DNA from: Aphanothece hegewaldii CCALA 016
GTDB lineage: Bacteria; Cyanobacteriota; Cyanobacteriia; Cyanobacteriales; Microcystaceae
NCBI RefSeq assembly: GCF_003007785.1
Contig: NZ_PXOH01000007.1
Location: 148,786 to 212,785, forward strand
Length of the DNA: 64,000 nucleotides
Direction of reading: 5' to 3'
Both the position numbers and the translations under genes were made by a program. Below are positions 35,116 through 44,739 of this stretch, one piece after another. Every line of letters begins with the position of its first letter. The first letter of the stretch is position 1. Under the pieces are notes generated by a model, which was not told where the DNA came from, searched no databases, and saw nothing but the letters and a program-made list of their open reading frames with translations.

Positions 35116-35937
35116 TTAAGCTAAGGTGATGCTGGCGACTTGGCCACCTTGACGGTTAATTTCTTGTAGTTTGTTAGATAATTGTTCGTAAGGTACGAGA
35201 TATTCTTGGTTGGAGCGACGAACACGGGTTACACGTCCTGGTTTCGCGCCTTGAATGACTCGAACGCGATAGAATTTACCGCGATCGCCTCCAGAAACAC
35301 CCGATAAAGCCTCTCCTGTTTCGCCAATGTAGACGGGAGTTGCTATATTTTGGGCGACTTCTCGTACGAGTTTGGATTTAGTGCCGTTGCCTGATGCGCG
35401 ATCGCTACTGGCATAGCCTCGGTAAAGTTGGAAAATTCGGCTAAAACCTACGGTTTTTTGATTGCGTTGCGTCGAAAAACCGCGATAATAGGGAACAATC
35501 GAATCGCCAAAGCTTTCTTGATACTCAGCCGAATCGATATAAGAGTTGATTTCTGCTTCGTAGCCTTCTTGGGTATATAAGTCGGTGTGGAAAGCGATTT
35601 CTGATTGATCGTAGGGCGCACGACCTAACAGATGTTTGTAGTTCAACTCAATAAAGCGATTTTGCGGTTGTGTGTAAAAGAATTTATTGCGGTAGACTTC
35701 TGATAGGGCTAAGGCTCTGATAAAGTCTTGAACACTGATCGAACCGTTGCGGAGTAGGGATTCTGCGCTGGTTAATCGTTCGCTAGACATCAGGTGTTCA
35801 TTTCCCATGACCTGACGATAAGCGGCACGAATCACAGCTTCTACATCTTCTGCTGTGCGGGTTCCTCGTAATTCTACGGGATTGGCAGATACATAGGGTT
35901 CATATCCTAGCCGTTGGGCTGCTGTTAAACTGCTCAT
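35116..35937 (-). CDS. cpcC2: Phycobilisome rod linker polypeptide CpcC2
   Basis: A 273-residue paralogue of the next gene. The PBS-linker domain carries [32 protein letters not shown] and [16 protein letters not shown], and the C-terminal CpcD-like domain [12 protein letters not shown] to [11 protein letters not shown] placed the start at ATG 35937 (MSSLTAA), five bases after AGGTGG; a GTG nine bases earlier lies within the ribosome binding site. The two linkers arose by duplication and attach successive phycocyanin hexamers along the rod. Confidence 0.93.
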   Translation of the reverse strand: MSSLTAAQRLGYEPYVSANPVELRGTRTAEDVEAVIRAAYRQVMGNEHLMSSERLTSAESLLRNGSISVQDFIRALALSEVYRNKFFYTQPQNRFIELNYKHLLGRAPYDQSEIAFHTDLYTQEGYEAEINSYIDSAEYQESFGDSIVPYYRGFSTQRNQKTVGFSRIFQLYRGYASSDRASGNGTKSKLVREVAQNIATPVYIGETGEALSGVSGGDRGKFYRVRVIQGAKPGRVTRVRRSNQEYLVPYEQLSNKLQEINRQGGQVASITLA

Positions 35938-36054
35938 AATTACCACCTATGGGTTACGTTTTTTTAGATATAACAAAGCCTGGAGAGGCAGCCGATTGCT
36001 AACCCAATTGCTAACAACCTCCTGCTTTCCAGGCCGTTAATTCCCTAGTTATGA

Positions 36055-36543
36055 CTAGCTTAGGGCGTTAATTGCATAGTCGAGGTAAGAGTTAGCTTCA
36101 ACAGCAGGGTCGCCGCTTAAACCGTGGTTAGCTTTGATGTACTTGAGAGCTTCAACGTACCAGCTAGGAGATAATTCAAAAGTACGGTTGATTTCGTCGA
36201 TACCAGCAATGAGGTACTCATCCATAGGACCTGTTCCACCAGCTACTAAACAGTAGGTCACCATGCGGAGGTAGTAACCGATGTCACGAGCACATTTGTC
36301 TTTACCACGTTGATCAGCAGCGTAGTTAGGACCTTGCATTTGGGTGGTGTAGGGGAATTTGTTGTAAACTGCTTGAGCAGCACCTTGGGTGAGTTGGCTT
36401 GCTTTTTCGGTTAATGCTTTAGCAGCTTGTAAGCTTGCATTAGCTTGACGGAAACGACCGAAAGCGGTTTGGATTTCGGTGCTGCTGAGGAAACGTCCTT
36501 GAGAATCAGCAGCGGAAATAGCTTCTGTTAAGGGGGTTTTCAT
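36055..36543 (-). CDS. cpcA: C-phycocyanin alpha subunit
   Basis: A 162-residue phycobiliprotein of standard length beginning [10 protein letters not shown]. The bilin-binding Cys is C84 in [11 protein letters not shown]. Residues that support the chromophore (Asp87 in ARD, Tyr and the [19 protein letters not shown] helix) are in place. It pairs with CpcB as the light-harvesting unit of the phycobilisome rod on the thylakoid surface. A start six residues upstream is open but unlikely, since the family begins at MKTP. Confidence 0.98.
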   Translation of the reverse strand: MKTPLTEAISAADSQGRFLSSTEIQTAFGRFRQANASLQAAKALTEKASQLTQGAAQAVYNKFPYTTQMQGPNYAADQRGKDKCARDIGYYLRMVTYCLVAGGTGPMDEYLIAGIDEINRTFELSPSWYVEALKYIKANHGLSGDPAVEANSYLDYAINALS

Positions 36544-36630
36544 GATGTTGGTATCTCCCAATTAGGTTTGCAAAGTTTTCCTACACGTTACAGACAGGCG
36601 GAATGCCAGTTAGGTATTACTTAATATTAA

Positions 36631-37149
36631 TTAAGCAACAGCAGCAGCAGCCCGGTCAAAATAGCTAGAGATTTCGGACATAAGAGCACTACAGTCACCT
36701 TGGGTGATACCGTTACGATCGTTAGCGATCGCAAGAGCAGCTTCTTTCATTTTTTGAACGCCAGCAGCAACGGAAGCACCAGGAACACCTAGAGCTACAT
36801 AGGTTTCACGTAGACCATTTAAGCAACGATCTTCGAGTACACTAGCGTCACCTGTGAAGGTAGCATAGGTTACATAGCGTAAGATGATTTCCATGTCGCG
36901 TAAGCAAGCTGCCATACGACGGCTGGTGTAAGCGTTTCCACCAGGAGCAATCAATTGAGGCTGTTCAGCAAATAAAGAACGACCTGCGTTAGCAACGATT
37001 GAAGACGCGTTGCTGGTGATGCGGTTTACTGAGTCCATGCGTTTGTTGCTTTCTGCAACCATTTTGGTCAGTGCATCGAGTTGGTTGGAACTTAGGTATT
37101 CGCCACGAGCATCAGCTTGAGCAACAACTCTTGTAAATGCGTCAAACAT
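36631..37149 (-). CDS. cpcB: C-phycocyanin beta subunit
   Basis: A 172-residue phycobiliprotein. Both bilin sites are present: C82 in AACLRDMEI and C153 in [10 protein letters not shown]72 in GGNAYTS is the conserved methylated asparagine. It forms the alpha-beta monomer with CpcA (87 bases downstream). As first gene of the operon it follows a long AT-rich leader. Confidence 0.98.
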   Translation of the reverse strand: MFDAFTRVVAQADARGEYLSSNQLDALTKMVAESNKRMDSVNRITSNASSIVANAGRSLFAEQPQLIAPGGNAYTSRRMAACLRDMEIILRYVTYATFTGDASVLEDRCLNGLRETYVALGVPGASVAAGVQKMKEAALAIANDRNGITQGDCSALMSEISSYFDRAAAAVA

Positions 37150-37560
37150 TGGATCTATCTCCTACTTGACTTTAATTAATTATTTGATCTGGTCTTCCCC
37201 TTTTAGGGGTTTAGTTATTTAGGTTACCTTGTTGGTGCACCTGAGAGACTATTCTAAAGGTTTTTTTGATCGTTTTCTCAGTTTGTTGTAACAAATTGGA
37301 AAAAAACTTTACCTTTGTCTCATAAACCTCGAAAAGGGGACAAACATTTAGTTTGTTCAACTTTGGTTTGTTATTTATACCCCTCAGATAATTTTTATAC
37401 ACTGCTTACGGCCCCAGTTTTATTACATCTTGTTAACTTTTTTGCTGTTATTGTGTAACGAAATATAAACCTCGGCAGCGCTCGTGACAGGGGCTTTGGG
37501 GAAAATCTTCTCAAAACTTTAGATTTTCTTAATACTTCTTTTTACAAAACTTTACTATGA
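37150..37560. promoter_or_regulatory. cpc operon upstream and leader region
   Basis: About 400 bases without a credible gene. It includes AT-rich stretches, a TATACC-like box near 37375-37385 on either strand and several short T runs. Long leaders and several control elements are usual upstream of cpcB, and highly expressed phycocyanin promoters are light- and nutrient-regulated. I cannot locate the transcription start by eye. A 63-codon open frame on the minus strand here has no ribosome binding site and is treated as noise. Confidence 0.5.
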
Positions 37561-37571
37561 CTCGAACTATC

Positions 37572-37598
37572 TTGACGACAGCCAAAACCCTATATAAT
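37572..37598 (+). promoter_or_regulatory. Candidate sigma-70 promoter for the 1276-aa membrane protein gene
   Basis: TTGACG at 37572-37577 and TATAAT at 37593-37598, separated by 15 bases (short of the ideal 17). The leader to the ATG at 37695 would be about 90 bases. Confidence 0.5.
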
Positions 37599-37694
37599 GT
37601 GTCACTTTGTGATCTAACACTATGGATGAGGCGTAGGATTAAGGACGGAACTAGGATAAAGGGATTGTTCTGAAGAAGTGTGACTTGCTGTACT

Positions 37695-40600
37695 ATGAAT
37701 CCTGAGCCACCGTCGAAAAAGATTTATCTTCAAATTCCGATTGATGCTGCTAACCCATTACTACTAGATGGTTTGGAAACATGGCTCAGATTTGGGTTAA
37801 TCAGTGAGCAACAAGTCAAAAATATTTGTCAACAATATTTAGTTTGTTCTTTACCCGAAGTTCCTATCTTATCTCCTGCTGATTCATTACCAGTTTCTCA
37901 CTCTCTAGAAACAAGATTAATTCCTTCTCGAATCAATATTAGTCCTATTCAATCTTTTTTTAGTCAATTTTTTACGTCTTTTCGGGAAGAGTTAAGTTTA
38001 CGTTGGTTATTATTTTTAGGATTATTTTTAGTTATTGTTTCTTCGGGAGTTTTAGCGGCGACACAATGGCAAAAATTTTCACCAATAGGACAATATTTAA
38101 TTTTATGGTCTTATACGCTAGTTTTTTGGGTAATTGGTTTTTGGTCAAAACGTCAAGAAAATTTATTATTAACTTCACAAACTCTACAAACAATTGCTTT
38201 ATTCCTAATTCCAATTAATTTCTGGGCAATGGATACCTTTAAATTATGGACACAAAATTTAGGAATTGTTTTGATAGTAGTTGCTACGCTTAGTTTATTA
38301 GCCATTTACTTTTATAGTCGTTTATCCCAATTAAATTTAGTTGGACAAATTAACTATTTAGGATTAAACCTTTTACATTGGGGATGGCAAAATGCTGTAT
38401 TTCCTATTTCTGCTATTTATTTAGGAAGTTTTTTAACTGCAATTGATTTAACTTTTTTTCAAAATTTCTCTAGACAAGAGGCAAATGAGAGAGAAAAAGC
38501 TAGTTTCAGTAAAACTTTGTTGCTTTATGGTTTAGCTATTTTATTAGTTAGAGGAATCTTTTTTTTAAAGTTATCTTTAGTATCGTTAGGTTTAGCTATT
38601 GGGATATGTGGATGGTTACTGAGACAAAAATCTGAAGAAGAAGTAACAATTTTAGATAAGGTTTTAGATATTGTTGGTTTAATTTTGCTTTTTTTCGGTT
38701 GGGGTGTTGCAGTATATCATAATGCAATTTGGCAAGCTTTAGCTATTACTGGATTAAGTTTACATTATTTTTGGGAAAAATTACGCACAAACTGGAGATT
38801 ATCGGAGTTATTTGCTTTATTTATTATCGGCTTTCAGAGTTTATTTTTACTTGAGGATATTATCCCTATTGATATACGACAAAGTGTCAGTAATGCTTGG
38901 ATAAAATATAGTCAAACTTCTGATTATTCTTTATCAATTTATAGTCTTACTTTTTTTCCTTATATTATCCTGTGGGTTTGGTTTACGGGTTGGTTATATC
39001 GTGAGGGAAAACCTAGGTTAGCTAATTTTGGTGAATGGTTAACATTAGGTTTAGGTATTTGTTTAACCAGTTTAAGTTTAGAAACAAATGCCGGACGATC
39101 GCTTAATTTGTTACTATCTACAAGTACTTTGGTTTATCTAGTATCTTTTCGTCCAATTCGGGTTTATTTAATTTATTTTACTCATGGTATTGGTTTATTA
39201 ACTTTTATTTCTTGGATAGATTGGATTTTTCCATCTTTAAATTTAACTCAATGGGGATACTTTTTAATTTTATTAACAGCAGGAGAATGGTTAAATAGTT
39301 TACGATACAAACCTTTATATTACCGAAATAAAAAACAATGGTGGTATTTAAGTAGTTGGCATTTTGGTTTTATTTTAGCGATTTCCAGTTTGATTATTTT
39401 TATATCTTTATTAAATATATATTTTGCAACAGGAAGTCAACAAACCAGTATTTTAGCTTGGTTATTAGTTCCTAGTTTTTTAACGATTCTAGCAAGTTTT
39501 ACTCGAAAGAAACGAAGTAGACAAGCAGCTTTATTGAGTAGTTATGGTTTTGTTTTTGCTCAATTATTAACGCTTTGGCAACCAAGTATTAGATTAATTA
39601 GTTTAGGTATTTCTGCTGTAGTAATTCTCATTAATAGTTTTTACTACAAACATCCGCATATTGCCAGATTAGCAATACAATTTATTTTTATTTTTGGCAG
39701 CAATTGGATACTAGAAAAATGGTTATCATCTAGTCAATTAATTGATATTTTATTTTTGCCGCAATGGAGTTTATTTAATGGAATTTATATATTATTACTA
39801 TGGTTAGTCAGGAATCGAATAAAAAATAAAAATAATCGACTTGCCTCAATTTATAGTTTAGCATTAGAACAAGTTGCTAGTGTTCTTTGTATTAGTGAAA
39901 TAATTCGTTTAAGTTTTCATGCTTATTTCGTTACGTCTCAGGAATTAAATACAGATTGGCAATGGATTTTTACGGCTATTTTAATTATATTTAGTTTGAT
40001 TTATCGATATTGGCAAAGTCCAAAAGAAATTGCTGTTTATGGGTTGTTTCTTTCAATTGAAATTTTAGTAATAGAAAGTATTTTGGGGTTAAATGGAACA
40101 AAATTAGTTATTTCTTTAGTTAATTTAGTATTAGCTTCTATTACTTTAGTTGCAACTGATTGGTTATTTGCTCGTTTTCCAAATTTATCGCGCTTAAAAA
40201 GTCTACAAATATCACCATTATTATTGGCAGTAATGGTTATTATATGGCGATTTGGTGAATTTACAGCTTATACAGGATTATTAACTTTAGGAGTAGCTAT
40301 TATTGGGTTATTTGTCAGTAGTCGCTTTCCACAAAATAAGACTTTAATTTATTTATCTTTATTCGGTATTACTTTAGGTTGTCATGAAATTATCATTTAT
40401 CAATTATGGAAAAACATTAATTATTTATTAGTCAATGAGTTAATTTTATTAAGTTTAGTACAAGTTAGTTTAGCTTATGTATATCGGTTAATAATATGGA
40501 CTCAAAGAAACAGAGAGTTTGTCTTACTTCGACATATTACTTTAGAGACTTTAGAAAAAATAGCTGATCTTAATTGGGGTTTAGCAATTCCTTTTAAAAT

Positions 40601-41525
40601 CTTAGGTTTGCTCATTGCAGTCTTTTTAGTTCCTCACTTTTATCCAAATCTTATTCTTTTTGTTCTCACTTTAACTGTACCCAGTTATGCGTTATTGAAA
40701 GCACGTCACTCAACTACAAAAAATAGATGGATTTATTTAGGTTTTATTGATATTTATCTGACGGCTATTTTTGCTCGTTGGATTTGGCAACAATTAGAAA
40801 TTTTAGATCCTTATTTTGCTTTAATCGCTGCTGTATTCGCCATAATTATTTATCATATACCTTGGCAACAGTGGGGATGGAACCTTAAACCTTGGCGTTA
40901 TATTGCTTATAGTTTATCTTTAATTACAACTGTATTAACTTTTACGGAGATATCTAATTTAAGTTTATTTTCTGTCGCTGCTTTTTATATCTATTTAGCC
41001 GTTGAGCAAAGAAAAATTCGTTGGAGTTATATTAGTGTCATTATTTTAAACTGGCTACTCTTTCGCTTTTTCGAGCAACAAAATTTAAGGGAAATTATCT
41101 ACTATGCGACTGTGATAGGAATATCTATTCTTTATCTAGCCCAAGTTGATCCCAAATTACAAGAATCAAGTAACAGAAAAATACGTCATTATCTAAGAAT
41201 TATCGGCAGCAGCATCATTAATGTGACTGCATTGGTATTTTATCAAAAGACAGGTCTTACACCAAGTATAATTAGTTTACTCACAGTTTTAGCGGGTTTA
41301 GGATTAAAAATTAGAGCCTTTCTTTTAGTGGGGACAATTACATTTATTCTGACTGTTTTTTATCAACTCGTCATACTTAGTTTTCAATATACTTTACTAA
41401 AATGGATTATTGGGTTAGTAGTTGGTATTCTTTTAATTACTGTTGCGGCTAATTTTGAACGGAGACGGGAACAAATGCTCAGTCTGGTGAGACTTTCCTT
41501 GGAACAATTAAACAGATGGGAATAA
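37695..41525 (+). CDS. Giant polytopic membrane protein (DUF2157-like)
   Basis: A 1276-residue protein. About the first 90 residues are soluble (LQIPIDAANPLLLDGLETWL, VKNICQQYL). From residue about 100 there are many, probably more than 25, transmembrane helices with short loops. The segment SLRWLLFLGLFLVIVSSGVL onward resembles the DUF2157 membrane domain. Codon use is very A/T-biased because of the Leu/Ile/Phe content. Such giant membrane proteins are conserved in cyanobacteria without known function; transport or envelope assembly are guesses only. The start is ambiguous between ATG 37695 and GTG 37680. Confidence 0.75.
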   Translation: MNPEPPSKKIYLQIPIDAANPLLLDGLETWLRFGLISEQQVKNICQQYLVCSLPEVPILSPADSLPVSHSLETRLIPSRINISPIQSFFSQFFTSFREELSLRWLLFLGLFLVIVSSGVLAATQWQKFSPIGQYLILWSYTLVFWVIGFWSKRQENLLLTSQTLQTIALFLIPINFWAMDTFKLWTQNLGIVLIVVATLSLLAIYFYSRLSQLNLVGQINYLGLNLLHWGWQNAVFPISAIYLGSFLTAIDLTFFQNFSRQEANEREKASFSKTLLLYGLAILLVRGIFFLKLSLVSLGLAIGICGWLLRQKSEEEVTILDKVLDIVGLILLFFGWGVAVYHNAIWQALAITGLSLHYFWEKLRTNWRLSELFALFIIGFQSLFLLEDIIPIDIRQSVSNAWIKYSQTSDYSLSIYSLTFFPYIILWVWFTGWLYREGKPRLANFGEWLTLGLGICLTSLSLETNAGRSLNLLLSTSTLVYLVSFRPIRVYLIYFTHGIGLLTFISWIDWIFPSLNLTQWGYFLILLTAGEWLNSLRYKPLYYRNKKQWWYLSSWHFGFILAISSLIIFISLLNIYFATGSQQTSILAWLLVPSFLTILASFTRKKRSRQAALLSSYGFVFAQLLTLWQPSIRLISLGISAVVILINSFYYKHPHIARLAIQFIFIFGSNWILEKWLSSSQLIDILFLPQWSLFNGIYILLLWLVRNRIKNKNNRLASIYSLALEQVASVLCISEIIRLSFHAYFVTSQELNTDWQWIFTAILIIFSLIYRYWQSPKEIAVYGLFLSIEILVIESILGLNGTKLVISLVNLVLASITLVATDWLFARFPNLSRLKSLQISPLLLAVMVIIWRFGEFTAYTGLLTLGVAIIGLFVSSRFPQNKTLIYLSLFGITLGCHEIIIYQLWKNINYLLVNELILLSLVQVSLAYVYRLIIWTQRNREFVLLRHITLETLEKIADLNWGLAIPFKILGLLIAVFLVPHFYPNLILFVLTLTVPSYALLKARHSTTKNRWIYLGFIDIYLTAIFARWIWQQLEILDPYFALIAAVFAIIIYHIPWQQWGWNLKPWRYIAYSLSLITTVLTFTEISNLSLFSVAAFYIYLAVEQRKIRWSYISVIILNWLLFRFFEQQNLREIIYYATVIGISILYLAQVDPKLQESSNRKIRHYLRIIGSSIINVTALVFYQKTGLTPSIISLLTVLAGLGLKIRAFLLVGTITFILTVFYQLVILSFQYTLLKWIIGLVVGILLITVAANFERRREQMLSLVRLSLEQLNRWE

Positions 41526-41596
41526 AGCGATCGACACCACACAATCGAGGTAATTTGTGCTACTATCTTGATAAAAATTAGAAAATTGCAAGACCG

Positions 41597-42094
41597 ATGA
41601 GTAAGGTTTTGGTTTTGAATGCTTCTTATGAACCGTTAAATATAACCAGTTGGCGAAGGGCGGTTGTTTTGTTGCTCAAAGGAAAAGCAGAACAACTCGA
41701 ACATAATGGACATTATATTTATGCGGGGTTCCCTCTTCCTTCGGTAATTCGGCTACGTCAATACGTGAAAGTCCCTTATAAAGAAATTCCCTTAACCCGT
41801 CGCAATATTTTAGAAAGAGATCACCACACCTGTCAATATTGTAGTTATAAAGGGGAACATCTAACGCTAGACCATATGATCCCTCGCTCAAGAGGTGGGG
41901 GTGATACCTGGGAAAACTTGGTAACAGCTTGTGTGAGGTGTAATGTCAAAAAAGGAAACCGTACCCCGAAAGAAGCGAGTATGACACTCCTTAATTCACC
42001 TCGTAAACCCTACAGTAGTCTGCATTTTGAACTTTTGAAACATACTAGAGGAAATTTAAATCACGAATGGCGTAAGTATGTAATTGGTATTTAA
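41597..42094 (+). CDS. HNH endonuclease family protein
   Basis: A 165-residue protein. Residues about 75-125 form an HNH nuclease finger: CQYC at about 81-84, then LTLDHMIPRSRGGGDTWENLVTAC-VRCN with the catalytic His and the second Cys pair. The N-terminal MSKVLVLNASYEPLNITSWRRAVVLLLKGKA is a hallmark of a widely conserved chromosomal HNH family, not a homing endonuclease within an intron. The role may be DNA repair or RNA/DNA nicking and is not established. It lies about 130 bases before argF. Confidence 0.88.
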   Translation: MSKVLVLNASYEPLNITSWRRAVVLLLKGKAEQLEHNGHYIYAGFPLPSVIRLRQYVKVPYKEIPLTRRNILERDHHTCQYCSYKGEHLTLDHMIPRSRGGGDTWENLVTACVRCNVKKGNRTPKEASMTLLNSPRKPYSSLHFELLKHTRGNLNHEWRKYVIGI

Positions 42095-42225
42095 ACACAA
42101 ACGAATTAACAAGAGAAGACGCATCATCACTTCTCGGATACCCAAAGAGCAAATTATCTCAAATTTTATCCTCACCGACTCATCCGTAAGCCGATATAAT
42201 TATATTTTTCGCAACAAGAGTAGAT

Positions 42226-43149
42226 ATGAATGTGCTAAACGGAAGAGACGTTCTAAAAATCACAGACCTTAGTCAAAAAGAAATCAAAGGTTTATTAGAG
42301 TTAGCTACTCAACTCAAAAAGGGTGAACTCTTACTGAACTGCAAAAAAGTTTTAGGATTGTTGTTTTATAAAGCTTCGACACGAACCAGGGTTTCTTTTA
42401 CTGTTGCGATGTATCGACTGGGAGGTCAGGTTATTGATCTTAATCCTAGTGTAACCCAAGTGGGACGGGGGGAGCCAATTTCTGATACTGCTAGGGTTTT
42501 AGACCGCTATTTAGACGTGTTAGCCATTCGTACCTTTAAACAAGAGGATTTAGAAACCTTCGCTAATTATGCCGATATTCCCATTATTAACGCCTTGAGT
42601 GATTTAGAACATCCCTGCCAAATTATCGCGGATTTATTAACGATACAAGAATGTTTCGGCACACTTTCAGGTTTGACACTCGCTTATGTGGGAGATGGAA
42701 ATAATGTCGCCCATTCCTTGCTTTTGGGTGGCGCATTAATGGGAATGAATGTTCATATCGCTTCACCAGAAGGTTATTACCCTGACTCAGCCATTGTCGA
42801 AACCGCGAAAACTTTAGCCGCATCTCATGGCGGAAATATTTTGATTACAGAAAATCCGAGAAATGCGATCGCAGGTGCACACGCCCTGTATACTGATGTT
42901 TGGGCTAGTATGGGTCAAGAAGATTTAGCCGAGTCGCGTCTTCCTGTATTTCAGTCCTATCAATTAAATACAGATGTACTTAAAGAAGCTGATCCAGAAG
43001 CAATTGTTTTACACTGTTTACCCGCCCATCGAGGCGAAGAAATTACAGAAGAAGTAATAGAAGGAAAACAGTCGAGAGTCTGGGACCAAGCGGAAAACCG
43101 AATGCACGCCCAACAAGCATTACTCGCAAGTGTACTAGGATTAGTCTAA
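42226..43149 (+). CDS. argF: Ornithine carbamoyltransferase
   Basis: A 307-residue enzyme that joins carbamoyl phosphate and ornithine to give citrulline in arginine synthesis. Motifs: carbamoyl phosphate loop YKASTRTRVSF (near residue 50), HPCQIIADLLTI (near 130), ornithine-binding VWASMGQE, and HCLPAHRGEEI with the catalytic Cys (near 264). The length matches the family. It is cytosolic and probably transcribed alone or with the small gene at 43216. Confidence 0.96.
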   Translation: MNVLNGRDVLKITDLSQKEIKGLLELATQLKKGELLLNCKKVLGLLFYKASTRTRVSFTVAMYRLGGQVIDLNPSVTQVGRGEPISDTARVLDRYLDVLAIRTFKQEDLETFANYADIPIINALSDLEHPCQIIADLLTIQECFGTLSGLTLAYVGDGNNVAHSLLLGGALMGMNVHIASPEGYYPDSAIVETAKTLAASHGGNILITENPRNAIAGAHALYTDVWASMGQEDLAESRLPVFQSYQLNTDVLKEADPEAIVLHCLPAHRGEEITEEVIEGKQSRVWDQAENRMHAQQALLASVLGLV

Positions 43150-43215
43150 AGGAAAGAAGACCAAACCATACGACACACGTTAGCATGGAAAAAAGTAAAA
43201 AAATTATCAGTAATT

Positions 43216-43629
43216 ATGGCAGCAGAAGCAGAGGTTAAAAAATATCTTGCCTATTGGTTTCAGTTAGGTAAGCGGGTTGTACTGAAAAATGGCCAACAAA
43301 CCCTGACACCGAGACCCATTTATACAGGACAAGATTATTCAAACGAATTTAAAGCAGTTTGGCAACAAATCATCGACCCAAAAAACGGTTATAGTTATTT
43401 AGAAGGAACCGAGGAAACCATACAAGAACTTTTATCCCCTGCGTGGGAGGTGAGTTCCTGCGCGAGGTGTACGATGCCAGTTCCGATAAGTGTCGCCAGT
43501 CAGCCCTCTTTGGTTTGTCCCTGTAATGATTTAAACTCTTGGCCCAATACAGAATTACCGTTACCTCGTTCACCCATCGACACACAAGACCGTTTACAGC
43601 AAATTCGTCGGCGTTTAGGGAAAATTTAA
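43216..43629 (+). CDS. Conserved cyanobacterial hypothetical protein with Cys pairs
   Basis: A 137-residue protein. The N-terminal half (AEVKKYLAYWFQLGKRVVLKNGQQTL) is a compact alpha/beta region. The second half has four Cys in CARC and CPC arrangements (SSCARCTMPVPI, SLVCPCNDL), suggesting a small zinc-binding or redox site. I do not recognise a named family, though similar short proteins occur in cyanobacterial genomes. Its stop overlaps the stop of the convergent rnz gene by four bases. Confidence 0.65.
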   Translation: MAAEAEVKKYLAYWFQLGKRVVLKNGQQTLTPRPIYTGQDYSNEFKAVWQQIIDPKNGYSYLEGTEETIQELLSPAWEVSSCARCTMPVPISVASQPSLVCPCNDLNSWPNTELPLPRSPIDTQDRLQQIRRRLGKI

Positions 43630-44585
43630 ACTTTTTCGGCGAACTGTTTCGCGTCTCGGTGTCGGGGAACCTCATAACTAAAGAAATCATAGGCTAGTTT
43701 TGTATTGGGAAAAATTGCCTGTGCTTCTTGTAGTAAATGATGAACATCTAGGGGGTTTCCGGGGGCATAACGCGGGCTAAAATGAGTCATGATGAGGAGT
43801 TTAACCTTAGCCGCTAAAGCCACTTGTGCCGCCATTGTTGAGGTAGAGTGCAAGCGTTCAAAAGCCATCTCCGCGTCTTGGTGAGCAAAAGTCGCCTCAT
43901 GAATGAGTACATCTACATCTTGGGCTAGTTCAATTGCTGCTTCACAGAATACCGTATCTGTACAATAGGCTATTTTTCGCCCTGGTTCAGTCGGTCCACA
44001 TAAATCTTGTCCCCGAATTCGTCTACCATCAGGTAGTGTAACACTTTCGCCACGTTTTAACTGTCCATAAATCGGCCCGAAAGGAATACCTAATGCTTTT
44101 GCCCGTTCTGCATCAAACCGCCCAGGTTTATCTTTTTCGGCAATACAATAACCATGCGCGGGGATACGATGTTTTAGTAACTCACAGCTAACGGTAAATT
44201 CTTCGTCTTGAAAAATAATTCCGGGAGAAACCGTATGAACATTGATACGATGTCCGATATTCATATAAGAATATTTCGCACAAGCGCGTAGATATTCTCC
44301 TAAACCACTCGGGCCATAAATATCGATTTCTTGACCACTTCCCGCTAACCCACAACTCGCTAATAGTCCCATTAAACCAAAAATATGATCACCGTGCATA
44401 TGGGTAATGAAAATACGCCGCAGTTGAGAGATGCGTAAATCACTCCGTTGTAGTTGATGTTGTGTTCCTTCACCGCAGTCAAATAACCAAAATTCCGCCC
44501 GTTGCGGTAGACGTAGGGCAACACTAGAAACATTACGCGAACGTGTGGGAACGCCAGAACTGGTGCCTAAGAAAGTGATTTCCAC
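43626..44585 (-). CDS. rnz: Ribonuclease Z
   Basis: A 319-residue metallo-beta-lactamase-fold endonuclease that removes the 3' trailer of tRNA precursors. Motifs: MEITFLGTSSGVPTRSRNVS at the N-terminus, the zinc-binding HMHGDHIFGL (near 63-70), the exosite/flexible arm (about 150-190), TDTVF with the Asp ligand, EATF and MTHFSPRY with late His ligands. Standard length for a short-form RNase Z. It is convergent with the gene at 43216 with a four-base overlap at the ends. Confidence 0.95.
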   Translation of the reverse strand: MEITFLGTSSGVPTRSRNVSSVALRLPQRAEFWLFDCGEGTQHQLQRSDLRISQLRRIFITHMHGDHIFGLMGLLASCGLAGSGQEIDIYGPSGLGEYLRACAKYSYMNIGHRINVHTVSPGIIFQDEEFTVSCELLKHRIPAHGYCIAEKDKPGRFDAERAKALGIPFGPIYGQLKRGESVTLPDGRRIRGQDLCGPTEPGRKIAYCTDTVFCEAAIELAQDVDVLIHEATFAHQDAEMAFERLHSTSTMAAQVALAAKVKLLIMTHFSPRYAPGNPLDVHHLLQEAQAIFPNTKLAYDFFSYEVPRHRDAKQFAEKV

Positions 44586-44739
44586 ATTAAGTCTAGTTTA
44601 TCGATTTTTGCAATTAAGCGTGGGTTAGTTATTTAATTATAACGTTCATGTAAAGCTTGGTGAAGGTTTGTGTGTTCAATCTACAACATGGGCAGACTAC
44701 AAATAGTTAATAGAAACCCATTTCTTTGGTGAGATTAAC

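Noticed and set aside
37211..37402. 63-codon minus-strand frame upstream of cpcB
   Set aside because: It lies in the cpc leader/promoter region, has no ribosome binding site and a composition typical of AT-rich noncoding DNA.
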